A stretch of DNA of 64,000 bases from Streptomyces sp. NBC_00162. Its GTDB lineage: Bacteria > Actinomycetota > Actinomycetes > Streptomycetales > Streptomycetaceae. Each line of letters opens with the position of its first letter. Position 1 is the stretch's first letter. Of this stretch, positions 53,947 to 63,047 are shown in pieces. Where the stretch lies: the NCBI RefSeq assembly GCF_024611995.1, contig NZ_CP102509.1, positions 5,890,001-5,954,000 of the forward strand. Reading direction: 5' to 3'. Below the pieces are notes generated by a model. That model did no database searches and was not told the origin of the DNA. It saw nothing but the letters and a program-made list of their open reading frames with translations. A program made the translations under genes and the position numbers.

Positions 53947-54962
53947 CCCTCCGGGGAGGAGGGCGGCGGCCAGGCCTGGCCCCAGTCGGCGTCCCGCGCC
54001 GCCTTGTAGAGGTCACCGTGGCGCTTGGTCACGTTGACCCGGGTCAGGCCTGACGAGTCGCCTTCCTCAGGACCGCACAGTTCCAGCTGGACGAGCCCCT
54101 TCCGGATCTGCGGCCTCCGCGTGATCCGGAAGGCGGCCGGCTGCGTCGGGAAGCGGGTCGCGGCGACGTAGCTGAACTTCTCGTCCTCGTACGGGAGCGA
54201 GCCGCCCTTGACCTGCCGGTGCAGGGAGGACCGGCTGACCCGCGCCGAGAAGTGGCACCAGTCCTGACCGACCTCGATCGGGCAGGTCCCGTCGTGCGGG
54301 CACGGGGCGGCGACCCGCAGCCCGGCCGCGATCAGCTGGTCGCGGGCCTCGCGGATGCGGAGGTAGCCCTCCGGCGTGCCCGGCTCGATCAGCACCACGG
54401 CCTGACCGGCCCGCGCCGCCTCGGCGACGACCGCCGTACGGGCCTGCGGGGTCAGCTCGCCCAGCACGTACGAGACCGTCACCAGGTCGGCCTCGGGAAG
54501 CGTCAGCCCGGAGCCGATGACCGCCCGACGCCAGGCCGCGCCGCGCAGCGCCTCCGAGGTGGAGGCCGCCGCCAGCTCCCGGCCCAGGGCCAGCGCCGGC
54601 TCCGCCCAGTCGAGCACCGTGGTCTCCCGCGGGCCGTCCCAGGTGGCGTCCACCGCCCAGGTCGCGGCTCCCGTGCCGCCGCCCACGTCCACGTGCGAGC
54701 CCGGCGCCCACTGCGGGGCCGCCTCCGCGAGGCCGTCCAGGGCGGCCCGGACGGCCTCGAAGGTGGCGGGCATCCGGTACGCCGCGTACGCCGCCACGTC
54801 GGAACGGTCGCGCAGCACGGGCGCGTCGGTCGGAATCCGCCCCCGGTAGCTGGCGATGAGCCGCTCGACGGCGGCCGTGGCCTGCTTGGGCGGGAGCCCG
54901 TCGAGCAGCCTGCCGAGCGTGCTGCGGAGGGTTTCGGCGGTGGTGGGGGCGGAGACGTTCAC
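53943..54962 (-). CDS. Small ribosomal subunit Rsm22-family methyltransferase-like protein
   Basis: A 339-residue Rsm22-type protein. It has a SAM-binding loop HVDVGGGTGAATWAVDA and a Cys-rich element CPHDGTCPIEVGQDWCHFSARVSRS. The family binds the small ribosomal subunit and resembles methyltransferases. GTG start at 54962. It overlaps the convergent ddaH by 4 nt. Confidence 0.85.
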   Translation of the reverse strand: MNVSAPTTAETLRSTLGRLLDGLPPKQATAAVERLIASYRGRIPTDAPVLRDRSDVAAYAAYRMPATFEAVRAALDGLAEAAPQWAPGSHVDVGGGTGAATWAVDATWDGPRETTVLDWAEPALALGRELAAASTSEALRGAAWRRAVIGSGLTLPEADLVTVSYVLGELTPQARTAVVAEAARAGQAVVLIEPGTPEGYLRIREARDQLIAAGLRVAAPCPHDGTCPIEVGQDWCHFSARVSRSSLHRQVKGGSLPYEDEKFSYVAATRFPTQPAAFRITRRPQIRKGLVQLELCGPEEGDSSGLTRVNVTKRHGDLYKAARDADWGQAWPPPSSPEG

Positions 54963-54971
54963 CTGCGAAGT

Positions 54972-56282
54972 TTACGGCGCCGCGGGCGCGCCGGATTCGC
55001 GGTTCTGCCAGGGCCGGCACAGGCCCAGGAAGCAGGCCACCGACAGGAAGGCGCACACCAGCTGCACCAGCGCCATCGGCACCGCCGTGTCCTCGCCCGC
55101 GATCCCGACCAGCGGCGAGGCGATCGCGCCGACCAGGAAGGAGGAGGTGCCGAGCAGGGCGGAGGCCGAGCCGGCGGCGTGCGGGGTGCGCATCAGCGCC
55201 TGCGCGTTGGTGTTCGGCAGCACCAGGCCCATCGCCGACATCAGCACGAACAGCGCGGCGGCGATCGGAACCAGCCCGACCTCCCCGAACACCCCGGTCG
55301 ACATGAGCAGCAGGGCCACCGAGGCGACCGTGATGATCCCGAGCCCGACGGCCAGCGCGTTGTCCAGGCGGACCCGGCCGACCAGCAGCTTGCCGTTGAT
55401 CTGCCCGACGGCGATCAGGCCGACGGAGTTGACGCCGAACAGCAGGCTGAAGGCCTGGGGCGAAGCCCCGTAGATCTCCTGCACCACGAAGGGCGAGGCG
55501 GCGATGTACGAGAACAGCACGGCGAAGGCGAAACCGCCGGCCAGCATGTAGCCGGCGAAGACGCGGTCGCCGAGCAGCCCCCGCATGGTCCGCAGCGCGG
55601 CGCCGACGCCGCCCGTCTGGCGCCGCTCGGGCGGCAGGGTCTCGCCGAGGCCGCGCCACACCATCAGGGTGAGCACGAGGCCGACGGCGGTGAGGATGAC
55701 GAACACCCCGCGCCAGTCGGCGAAGCGCAGCACCTGGCCGCCTATGAGCGGGGCGATGATCGGGGCGGTCCCGGATATGAGCATCAGGGTGGAGAAGAAG
55801 CGGGCCATCTCGACCCCGTCGTACAGGTCGCGTACGACGGCGCGTGCGATGACTATCGCGGCCGCGCCGGCCAGGCCCTGGAGCAGGCGGAAGGCGATGA
55901 GCAGTTCGGCGGTCGGGGCGAGCGCGCAGATCGCGGTGGCGAGGACATACACGATCATGCCGATGAGCAGCGGCCGGCGGCGGCCCCACTTGTCGCTCAT
56001 CGGGCCGATGACCAGCTGGCCCAGCGCCATGCCGGCGAGGCAGGCGGTGAGGGTGAGCTGGATGGTGGCGGCCGGGCTGTGCAGGGCGGTGGTGACCTCC
56101 GGCAGGGCCGGGAGGTACATGTCCATGGACAGCGGGGGGAGCGCGGTGAGCCCGCCGAGTACGAAGGTGACCAGCAGGCCGGTGCGGCGTGCGGCCTTCA
56201 GGGGCGCGGCGGCTGTGGGGGCGGAGGGCGATTCGGGTGACGGTTCGTGCGAGCGGGCCGTCACGGGGCCTCTCTCCGACAT
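54972..56282 (-). CDS. MFS drug exporter, Bcr/CflA type
   Basis: A 436-residue transporter with 12 predicted helices. The MFS signature [16 protein letters not shown] lies in the loop after helix 2, and [11 protein letters not shown] at the start is typical of Bcr/CflA drug:proton antiporters. The ATG at 56282 has GGAG 6 nt upstream; the long upstream extension is a shadow. It diverges from an SDR gene. No regulator lies next to it. Confidence 0.88.
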   Translation of the reverse strand: MSERGPVTARSHEPSPESPSAPTAAAPLKAARRTGLLVTFVLGGLTALPPLSMDMYLPALPEVTTALHSPAATIQLTLTACLAGMALGQLVIGPMSDKWGRRRPLLIGMIVYVLATAICALAPTAELLIAFRLLQGLAGAAAIVIARAVVRDLYDGVEMARFFSTLMLISGTAPIIAPLIGGQVLRFADWRGVFVILTAVGLVLTLMVWRGLGETLPPERRQTGGVGAALRTMRGLLGDRVFAGYMLAGGFAFAVLFSYIAASPFVVQEIYGASPQAFSLLFGVNSVGLIAVGQINGKLLVGRVRLDNALAVGLGIITVASVALLLMSTGVFGEVGLVPIAAALFVLMSAMGLVLPNTNAQALMRTPHAAGSASALLGTSSFLVGAIASPLVGIAGEDTAVPMALVQLVCAFLSVACFLGLCRPWQNRESGAPAAP

Positions 56283-56390
56283 GCGGAACTCCAGTCTGCT
56301 TGTCTTCTTTATGCACCCCTGACCGACCCATGCTCTCAGCAATCGGAACGTCCGGGGACCGGGGCGCCGTGTGACGTAGCCTGCGGCCCC

Positions 56391-57152
56391 ATGGACGAAC
56401 GCACGAAGAAGATCGCTGTAGTGACGGGTGCCGGCTCCGGAATCGGCCGCTCGGTGGCGCTGACCCTGGCGGCGGCCGGCTGGGCCGTGGCGGTGGCGGG
56501 CCGCCGTACCGGGCCGCTGGAGGAGACCGCCGCGGCGGCGGGCGACGGCGCCGACGTGCTCTGCGTACGGACGGACGTCAGCGATCCGGAGGACGTCACT
56601 GCGCTGTTCGGGGCCGTACGCGAGCGGTACGGGCACCTCGACCTGCTCTTCAACAACGCGGGCACCTTCGGCCCGGGCGGCGTCCCGCTGGAGGACATCT
56701 CCTACGAGGCCTGGCGCTCGGTGGTCGACGTCAACCTGACCGGCGCCTTCCTGTGCGCGCAGGCCGCCTTCCGGCAGATGAAGGCGCAGGACCCGCAGGG
56801 CGGCCGCATCATCAACAACGGCTCCATCTCGGCGCACGTGCCGCGCCCGAACTCCATCGCCTACACCGCGACCAAGCACGCGATGACCGGCCTGACCAAG
56901 TCCCTGTCGCTGGACGGGCGCCCCCACCGGATCGCCTGCGGCCAGATCGACATCGGCAACGCGGCGACCGAGATGACCGAGCGGATGCAGACCGGCATCC
57001 TCCAGGCCAACGGGCAGCTGGCCGTCGAACCGGTGATGGACGCCGCCGACGTGGCGCGCACGGTGCTGCACATGGCGGAGCTCCCGCTGGAGGCGAACGT
57101 GCAGTTCGCGACGGTGATGGCGACGACGATGCCGTACATCGGGCGGGGCTGA
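56391..57152 (+). CDS. SDR-family oxidoreductase
   Basis: A 253-residue short-chain dehydrogenase: cofactor loop [19 protein letters not shown], active-site [23 protein letters not shown] (Ser, Tyr, Lys) and a dinucleotide-fold C-terminus. No operator of the steroid type was seen, so it is not obviously part of that regulon. Substrate unknown. Confidence 0.87.
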   Translation: MDERTKKIAVVTGAGSGIGRSVALTLAAAGWAVAVAGRRTGPLEETAAAAGDGADVLCVRTDVSDPEDVTALFGAVRERYGHLDLLFNNAGTFGPGGVPLEDISYEAWRSVVDVNLTGAFLCAQAAFRQMKAQDPQGGRIINNGSISAHVPRPNSIAYTATKHAMTGLTKSLSLDGRPHRIACGQIDIGNAATEMTERMQTGILQANGQLAVEPVMDAADVARTVLHMAELPLEANVQFATVMATTMPYIGRG

Positions 57153-57189
57153 GCAACCCCGTTGCCAGGGCGCGGGGGCGGAGACGATC

Positions 57190-58068
57190 ATGAGGCCCAT
57201 GACCGATACCGAAGTCGAAGTACTGCGCTACACGGCCTTCTCCGGCGACCCGGCGGGCGGCAACCCCGCCGGGGTCGTCCTCGACGCGACCGGACTGGAC
57301 GACTCCGCGATGCTGGGCATCGCCGCCGAGCTCGGCTACAGCGAGACCGCCTTCCTGACCGCCCCGCCCGAGGGGCTGGAGGGAGAGCCGGGCCGGGCCT
57401 TCACCGTGCGCTACTTCAGCCCGAAGGCGGAGGTGCCCTTCTGCGGGCACGCCACCGTGGCCACCGCCGTGGCGCTGGGCGAGCGGACCGGCCCGGGGGA
57501 GCTGGTCTTCGCGACGCGGGCCGGGACCGTACCGGTCTCCGTCACCGCCGAGGAGGGGCGCCTACGGGCCACCCTGACCAGCGTCGTACCGCACGTCGAG
57601 GAGATCGGCGCGGCCGACCTCGCCGAGGCGCTGGCCGCGCTGGACTGGCCGGAGGCCGACCTGGACCCGGCGTTCCCGCCCAGGATCGCCTACGCCGGAG
57701 CCCGCCACCTGGTGCTCGGCGCCGCCACCCGGGCCCGGCTCGCGGACCTCGGTTACGACTTCGCCCGGCTGGAGGCGCTGATGCGGCGCCTGGACCTGAC
57801 CACCGTGCAGCTCGTGTACCGGGCGGGCCCGGCGGAGTTCCACGTACGGGACCCCTTCCCGGTCGGCGGGGTCGTCGAGGACCCGGCGACGGGCGCCGCC
57901 GCGGCCGCCTTCGGCGCGTACGCCCGGGAGCTCGGCCTGGTCCCGCAGGACGCCGTGCTCACCCTCCACCAGGGCGCGGACATGGGCCGGCCCGGGGTGC
58001 TCACGGTGGAACTGCGCGCCGGGGACCCGCGGGTGCGGGTGGGCGGCACGGGCGTACGGATCCCCTGA
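57190..58068 (+). CDS. PhzF-family isomerase
   Basis: A 292-residue PhzF-type protein: TAFSGDPAGGNPAGVVLDA, ELGYSETAFLT, RYFSPKAEVPFCGHATVAT and EDPATGAAAAAFGAY. The family catalyses isomerisation or epimerisation without cofactor, and no phenazine cluster is near. Two in-frame ATGs (57190 and 57199) are possible; the first has GGAG 7 nt upstream. Its stop overlaps the acetyltransferase ATG. Confidence 0.87.
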   Translation: MRPMTDTEVEVLRYTAFSGDPAGGNPAGVVLDATGLDDSAMLGIAAELGYSETAFLTAPPEGLEGEPGRAFTVRYFSPKAEVPFCGHATVATAVALGERTGPGELVFATRAGTVPVSVTAEEGRLRATLTSVVPHVEEIGAADLAEALAALDWPEADLDPAFPPRIAYAGARHLVLGAATRARLADLGYDFARLEALMRRLDLTTVQLVYRAGPAEFHVRDPFPVGGVVEDPATGAAAAAFGAYARELGLVPQDAVLTLHQGADMGRPGVLTVELRAGDPRVRVGGTGVRIP

Positions 58069-58631
58069 TGAGGGTGACCGGGTACGCGGCCGCCGCACTG
58101 CCGGGGGACCTCGCCGCGCAGGTCGCGGCCCTGGAGGCGGCGGCCTGGCCGGGCTCCGCCCCGGGCCACGACCCCGCCCTCGCCCCGCGGGCGCTGCTGC
58201 TGGCGGACGCGACCGGGGCGGTGGCCGCCGCGCTGGCGCTGCTGTACAAGGAGATCGGGGTCGCGGGGCGGACGTACCGGGCGGCCGGGCTCAGCGGCGT
58301 GGTCACCCGGCGGGAGCTGCGGGGCCGCGGGCTCGGCGGCCGCCTGGTGGCGGCGGCCCGCGCCGACCTGGCGGCCGATCCGGCCGTGGACCTGGCCCTG
58401 TTCAGCTGCGACCGGCCGCTGGCGCCGTTCTACGAGGCGGCCGGCTTCGCGCCGCTGCCCGGCACGGTCCTGGTCGGCGGCACCCCCGGGGAACCGCTGG
58501 CCACCGACGAGCCGGGCTTCGACAAGGCGGTGGTGGCGGCCTTCTTCACGGCCGACCCGGACCGGGACCGGGCCGCCTTCACGGGCATCCGCGTCCCGCT
58601 GTACCCGGGGACCATCGACCGGCTGTGGTGA
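58068..58631 (+). CDS. GNAT-family acetyltransferase
   Basis: A 187-residue GNAT protein with the acetyl-CoA loop ELRGRGLGGRLVAAA and LAPFYEAAGFAPLPG. Coupled to phzF through TGATG. It probably acetylates a small molecule; the substrate is not readable from the sequence. Confidence 0.82.
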   Translation: MRVTGYAAAALPGDLAAQVAALEAAAWPGSAPGHDPALAPRALLLADATGAVAAALALLYKEIGVAGRTYRAAGLSGVVTRRELRGRGLGGRLVAAARADLAADPAVDLALFSCDRPLAPFYEAAGFAPLPGTVLVGGTPGEPLATDEPGFDKAVVAAFFTADPDRDRAAFTGIRVPLYPGTIDRLW

Positions 58632-58634
58632 GGC

Positions 58635-59492
58635 TCAGCCGACGGGCGCGGCGTCGGCGCCGTCCGTGGACCGCGCCTTAGCCTCCGCCGGGCGGCCGCG
58701 CTCCATGAAGAACAGCACCAGCACGGGGACCAGGTACAGCGCCCACACCGACAGCTGGAACACGGTGGGGTCCGGCTGGAAGTTGAACACGCCCTTGAGC
58801 AGGGTCCCGTACCAGCTGTCCGGCGGCACGGCGGAGCTGACGTCGAAGGCCTTGGTGTCCAGGCCGCCCAGGAAGCGGGCCTCCTGGAGGTCGTGGACCC
58901 CGTACGCGAGCACGCCCGCGGCCACGACCACCAGCATGCCGCCGGTCCACTTGAAGAACTTCGCCAGGTTGATCCGCAGGGCGCCGCGGTAGAACAGCCA
59001 GCCCAGCACGATCGCCGTCGCGATGCCCAGCAGCACCCCGGCCAGCGGTGCGGAGGAGCCCTCGCCGCTCGCCCGTACCGACGCCCACACGAACAGCGCG
59101 GTCTCCAGCCCCTCGCGGCCGACGGCCAGGAACGCGGTCGCGACCAGCGCGCCGGTGCCCATGGCGAGCGCCGCGTCGAGCTTGCCGTGCAGCTCGCCCT
59201 TCAGATGCCGCGCGGTGCGCTTCATCCAGAAGACCATCCACGTCACCAGGCCGACGGAGACGATCGACAGGCTGCCGCCCAGCAGTTCCTGCGCCTCGAA
59301 GGTCAGCGCCTGGCTGCCGAAGGTGAGCAGGGCGCCGAAGGCGAGCGAGATCCCGCAGGCGATCGCGATGCCGAGCCAGACCGGGCGCAGGGCGTCCCTG
59401 CGCTCGGTCTTGACCAGGTAGGCGACGAGGATGCAGACGACCAGGCTGGCCTCCAGCCCCTCGCGCAGGCCGATCAGATAATTGCCGAACAC
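58635..59492 (-). CDS. efeU: EfeU/FTR1 iron permease
   Basis: A 285-residue permease with seven helices. The two REGLE motifs (Arg10-Glu14 and Arg126-Glu130) are the iron-binding signatures of FTR1 permeases. It takes up ferric or ferrous iron together with EfeO and EfeB, which are coded upstream on the same strand. It is the last gene of the efe operon, 22 nt after efeB. Its end abuts the acetyltransferase gene. Confidence 0.92.
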   Translation of the reverse strand: MFGNYLIGLREGLEASLVVCILVAYLVKTERRDALRPVWLGIAIACGISLAFGALLTFGSQALTFEAQELLGGSLSIVSVGLVTWMVFWMKRTARHLKGELHGKLDAALAMGTGALVATAFLAVGREGLETALFVWASVRASGEGSSAPLAGVLLGIATAIVLGWLFYRGALRINLAKFFKWTGGMLVVVAAGVLAYGVHDLQEARFLGGLDTKAFDVSSAVPPDSWYGTLLKGVFNFQPDPTVFQLSVWALYLVPVLVLFFMERGRPAEAKARSTDGADAAPVG

Positions 59493-59514
59493 GGTGGTTC
59501 CTCTCCGGCGGGGA

Positions 59515-60798
59515 CTACGCGAACAGCGTCCGGCCCCACCAGTCGTCCTTGTCGCGGACGCCCGGCGGGACGGCGAAGACGGCCGAACCCACGTGCTGGA
59601 TGTATTCGTTGAGGACGTCGGACTTCGCCAGGTTGCGCTGGATGGGGATGAAGCCCTTGCGGACGTCGCGCTGGTAGGCGAGGAAGAACAGGCCCGCGTC
59701 GAGGCGGCCCAGGCCGTCCGTGCCGTCCGTGAAGGAGTAGCCGCGGCGCAGGATGGTCGCCCCGTTGTTGGTGTCCGGGTGCGCGAGGCGGACGTGCGCC
59801 TCGGGCTTCATCGCCTTCAGGAACGGCTCGTCGCGCTCCTTGGACTTGCCGACGGGGGCACCCTCGCCCTTGTCGCGGCCGAAGATGTCCTCCTGCTCCC
59901 CGAGGGGAGTGCGGTCCCAGGTCTCGATGTTCATCCGGATCCGGCGGGCCACCAGGTAGGAGCCGCCGGTCATCCAGTCGCTGCCGTCGCCGGGACCGAC
60001 CCACACGTGCTTGTCCAGGGCCGCCTTGTCGGTGCCCGCGATGTTCCGGGTGCCGTCCTTGAAGCCCATCATGTTGCGCGGGGTCTGCTCGTCGGGAGTG
60101 GTCGACGAGGTCTTGCCGAAGCCGAGCTGCGACCAGCGCATCGCGGTCCGGCCGAAGCCGATGCGGGCCAGCTGGCGGATCGCGTGCACGGCGACCTGCG
60201 GGTCGTCGGCGCAGGCCTGGACGCAGATGTCGCCGCCGGAGCGGGCCGCGTCCAGGTTGTCACCGGGGAACAGCTCCAGGTCCACCAGGGCTTCCGGGCG
60301 CTTGTTCTCCAGCCCGAAGCGGTCCTTGGCGAACAGGCCGGGCCCGAAGCCGATGGTCAGGGTGAGCCGCGAGGGCTTGAGGCCCAGCGCCTCGCCCGTG
60401 TCGTCCGGGGGTGCCTCGGGGAGGCCGCCGAAGCCGCCCTCGCCGACCGGCCGGCCGGCTGTCATCAGCCGGGCCGCCTCGGTCCACTCCTTGAGGAGCT
60501 TGACCAGTTCGGCACGGTCCTTCGTCTTCACGTCGAAGGCCGCGAAGTGCAGCCGGTCCTGCACGGCGCTCGCGATACCGGCCTGGTGCTCGCCGTGGAA
60601 AGGCACGGCCGCCCCGGCGGAGGCCACCGGCACCGCGTCCGAGCCGGTGCCCAGGGCCGCCACCGTGCCGCCGGCCGCGGCGGCGCCGAGCGCGAGCCCG
60701 GCCCCGCCCCAGCCGAGCACGGAGCGCCGCGAGGGCACGGCCCTGCCGCCGTCGTTGTGTTCCGCTTCCGGCTGCACGGCCGGCTCCGACTCGGACAT
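59515..60798 (-). CDS. efeB: EfeB deferrochelatase/DyP peroxidase
   Basis: A 427-residue heme peroxidase of the DyP type. A twin-arginine signal SRRSVLGWGG lies near residue 25. The DyP motif GFKDGTRNI and the proximal His in HVRLAHPDTN are present. The family can release iron from heme and use peroxide. It is translated after efeO (32 nt) and before efeU. Confidence 0.92.
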   Translation of the reverse strand: MSESEPAVQPEAEHNDGGRAVPSRRSVLGWGGAGLALGAAAAGGTVAALGTGSDAVPVASAGAAVPFHGEHQAGIASAVQDRLHFAAFDVKTKDRAELVKLLKEWTEAARLMTAGRPVGEGGFGGLPEAPPDDTGEALGLKPSRLTLTIGFGPGLFAKDRFGLENKRPEALVDLELFPGDNLDAARSGGDICVQACADDPQVAVHAIRQLARIGFGRTAMRWSQLGFGKTSSTTPDEQTPRNMMGFKDGTRNIAGTDKAALDKHVWVGPGDGSDWMTGGSYLVARRIRMNIETWDRTPLGEQEDIFGRDKGEGAPVGKSKERDEPFLKAMKPEAHVRLAHPDTNNGATILRRGYSFTDGTDGLGRLDAGLFFLAYQRDVRKGFIPIQRNLAKSDVLNEYIQHVGSAVFAVPPGVRDKDDWWGRTLFA

Positions 60799-60830
60799 TC
60801 GGGTCTCCCGCCTGATCTCTCTGGTGCCGG

Positions 60831-61982
60831 TTACTTCGCGACCGCGGCCGCGAGCTTGGAGAGCGGCTCGGCGAGCGCGTTGACGCCGTCCGAGAGCTCC
60901 TTGCGCTCGGGCTCGCCGACCTTGTCGTACGAGGTGAACTCGTAGGAGGTCTTGTCGGCGCGGTACTTGTCCAGGAGGGTGTTCAGGGCCGCGAACTGGG
61001 TGTCGAGCTGCTTGGCGAGCTCCGGGTCGTTCTTGGCGGCGATCGCCTTGAGGACGTCGTACGCCTTCTGCGCGCCCTCGACGTTGGCCTTGAAGTCGAC
61101 GAGGTCGGTGTGGGAGTAACGCTCCTCCTCACCCGTGACCTTGCCGGTGGCGACCTCGTCCAGGAGCTCCTTGGCGCCGTTGGCGATCGAGGTGGGGGTG
61201 ATCTCCGCCTGGCCGACCTTCTTCTGCCAGTCGGTCAGGTCCGTGATCAGGGTGTCGGCGAGCTTCTTCTCTTCGTCGCCGATCTTGTTGTCGGCCCACA
61301 GGGCCTTCTCCAGACGGTGCCAGCCCGTCCAGTCCTTCGCCGGGTCCTGGCCGGCCTCCAGGCCGTCCTCGCGGACGTCGACCTTCGGGTCGATGTCACC
61401 GAAGGACTCGGCGACCGGCTCGGTGCGCTCCCAGCCGATGCGGGAGGGCGCGTACAGCTTCTTCGCGGCCTCGACGTCGCCGGCCTTGACCGCGTCCGCG
61501 AAGGCCTGCGCCTTGGGGAGGGTCTCCTCGGCCTGCTGGACCACGTACGCGCGGTAGGCGGCGACCGCGGCGTCCATCTCGGGGCTGCGCTTCTCCTCGC
61601 CGTCCTTGCCGGTGGCCTTGACCTTCTGGGCGATGCCGTCGCCCTTCATGCCGGGCTTGCAGACGATCTCGTACTCGCCCGCCTTGATCTCGGCGGTGAT
61701 GGAGGCCTTGGTGCCGGGGCCGATGTTCTCGCGCTCGGTCACGATGCGGGCGTCCGGGAAGAGGACGTAGACCTCGGTGACCTTCGAGCCCTTGTTCTCG
61801 ACGTCGATCTGCACCTTGCCCGACGGGAACTCCGTCTTCGACACCTCGCAGGCGCTGTCGGATGCCGCGACCTTGATCACGCCGTCGCCGCCCGCGTCGC
61901 TCTTCTGGGAGCAGCCGGTTACGGCGGTCAGGGCGGCCGCCACGGAGGCGGCGGCTATGACGGTGAGGCGGGCGGGGCGCAT
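60831..61982 (-). CDS. efeO: EfeO iron-binding lipoprotein
   Basis: A 383-residue lipoprotein with lipobox AVTGC. An N-terminal cupredoxin-like domain (ACEVSKTEFPSGKVQIDVENKG) is followed by the M75 (imelysin-like) iron-binding domain with HRLEKALW. It captures iron outside the cell for the EfeU permease. First gene of the operon, preceded by an iron box. Confidence 0.92.
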   Translation of the reverse strand: MRPARLTVIAAASVAAALTAVTGCSQKSDAGGDGVIKVAASDSACEVSKTEFPSGKVQIDVENKGSKVTEVYVLFPDARIVTERENIGPGTKASITAEIKAGEYEIVCKPGMKGDGIAQKVKATGKDGEEKRSPEMDAAVAAYRAYVVQQAEETLPKAQAFADAVKAGDVEAAKKLYAPSRIGWERTEPVAESFGDIDPKVDVREDGLEAGQDPAKDWTGWHRLEKALWADNKIGDEEKKLADTLITDLTDWQKKVGQAEITPTSIANGAKELLDEVATGKVTGEEERYSHTDLVDFKANVEGAQKAYDVLKAIAAKNDPELAKQLDTQFAALNTLLDKYRADKTSYEFTSYDKVGEPERKELSDGVNALAEPLSKLAAAVAK

Positions 61983-62049
61983 GGTGGGCTCCTGGGCGTC
62001 GGACGAGGGGGCCGTCCCAAGGGGGAGAGGCCGGTGAGGCGGACCTAAC

Positions 62050-62068
62050 TTAACCGAGGCTTACCTGA
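62050..62068. promoter_or_regulatory. Iron box upstream of efeO
   Basis: The minus strand reads TCAGGTAAGCCTCGGTTAA, matching 13 of 19 positions of the DmdR/IdeR site. It lies 68 nt before efeO and predicts iron repression of efeOBU. Confidence 0.6.
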
Positions 62069-62159
62069 CCCATACCCACCCGTGCAGTGATTCAGCTCTC
62101 ACCTTCCGGCGCCGGACACGGCGCCGTCACGGACGTTTCAGGACGGCCCCATGACCAGG

Positions 62160-63047
62160 TCAAGGGAAGGTCAAGCCGGAGCGACCGTTCCGTATCACGG
62201 AATGCTCCGTTCCGCGCACTGGGACGACCAGCGGTGCCCCGGTGTGCGGGTGCGGGAGGACTTCGACCGGCTGCCGGTAGACGCGGCTGAGCAGAGCGTC
62301 CTCGAACACCTCGGCCGGCGGACCGGCCGCGGCCATCCGCCCGTCGTGCAGGACGGCGGCCCGGTCCGCGTAGGCGGCGGCCAGCCCCAGGTCGTGCAGG
62401 ACGACGACCACCGCGTCCCCGGCGGCGGCCCGCTCCCGGCAGATCCGCAGCACGAGTTCCTGATGGCGCAGGTCCAGGGCGGCGGTGGGCTCGTCGAGGA
62501 GCAACAGCGGCGCCCGCTGGGCCAGTACGCGGGCCAGTGCGACCCGGGCCCGCTCGCCGCCGGAGAGCGCGGAGAAGGGGCGGGCGGCGAAATCGGTGAC
62601 CTCGGTCGCGGCCATGGCGGCGGCCACCGCCTCCTCGTCCGCGTCGGCGAGCGGGGTGCCGGCCCAGGGCGCGCGGCCCATCCGTACGACGTCCTCCACG
62701 GGGAAGGGGAAGGACAGCGCGGCCGACTGGGGAAGTACGGAGCGCCGCAACGCGAGTTCGGGGGCGCTCCAGTCGCCCACCGGGCGGCCGTCGATCCGGA
62801 TCTCCCCGGAGGCGGCCGGCAGGTCGGCGGCCAGCGCCGCCAACAGCGTGGACTTGCCCGCGCCGTTGGGGCCCACCAGGGCCAGCACCTCGCCGGCCCG
62901 GGCGGTCAGGTCGATCCCGGCCAGGACCTCGCGCTGTCCGAGCCGGACGTGCAGGCCCAATGCTTCGGCGAAGGCCGCGCCGGGGGCGGGGCGGGCCGGG
63001 ACGGTCCGCTTGTTCCGGGAGAGCAGCCCGCTCAGCCTGCCGGTCAC
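62160..63047 (-). CDS. hmuV: Hemin ABC transporter ATPase, HmuV-like
   Basis: A 295-residue ATPase: Walker A GPNGAGKST (59-67), Q-loop LPQSAALSFPFPV, signature LSGGERARVALARVL and Walker B LLLLDEPTAALD. The SFPFPVEDVVRMGR block is typical of hemin importers. GTG at 63047 overlaps the permease stop (GTGA). It powers the adjacent HmuU-like permease. Confidence 0.88.
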   Translation of the reverse strand: MTGRLSGLLSRNKRTVPARPAPGAAFAEALGLHVRLGQREVLAGIDLTARAGEVLALVGPNGAGKSTLLAALAADLPAASGEIRIDGRPVGDWSAPELALRRSVLPQSAALSFPFPVEDVVRMGRAPWAGTPLADADEEAVAAAMAATEVTDFAARPFSALSGGERARVALARVLAQRAPLLLLDEPTAALDLRHQELVLRICRERAAAGDAVVVVLHDLGLAAAYADRAAVLHDGRMAAAGPPAEVFEDALLSRVYRQPVEVLPHPHTGAPLVVPVRGTEHSVIRNGRSGLTFP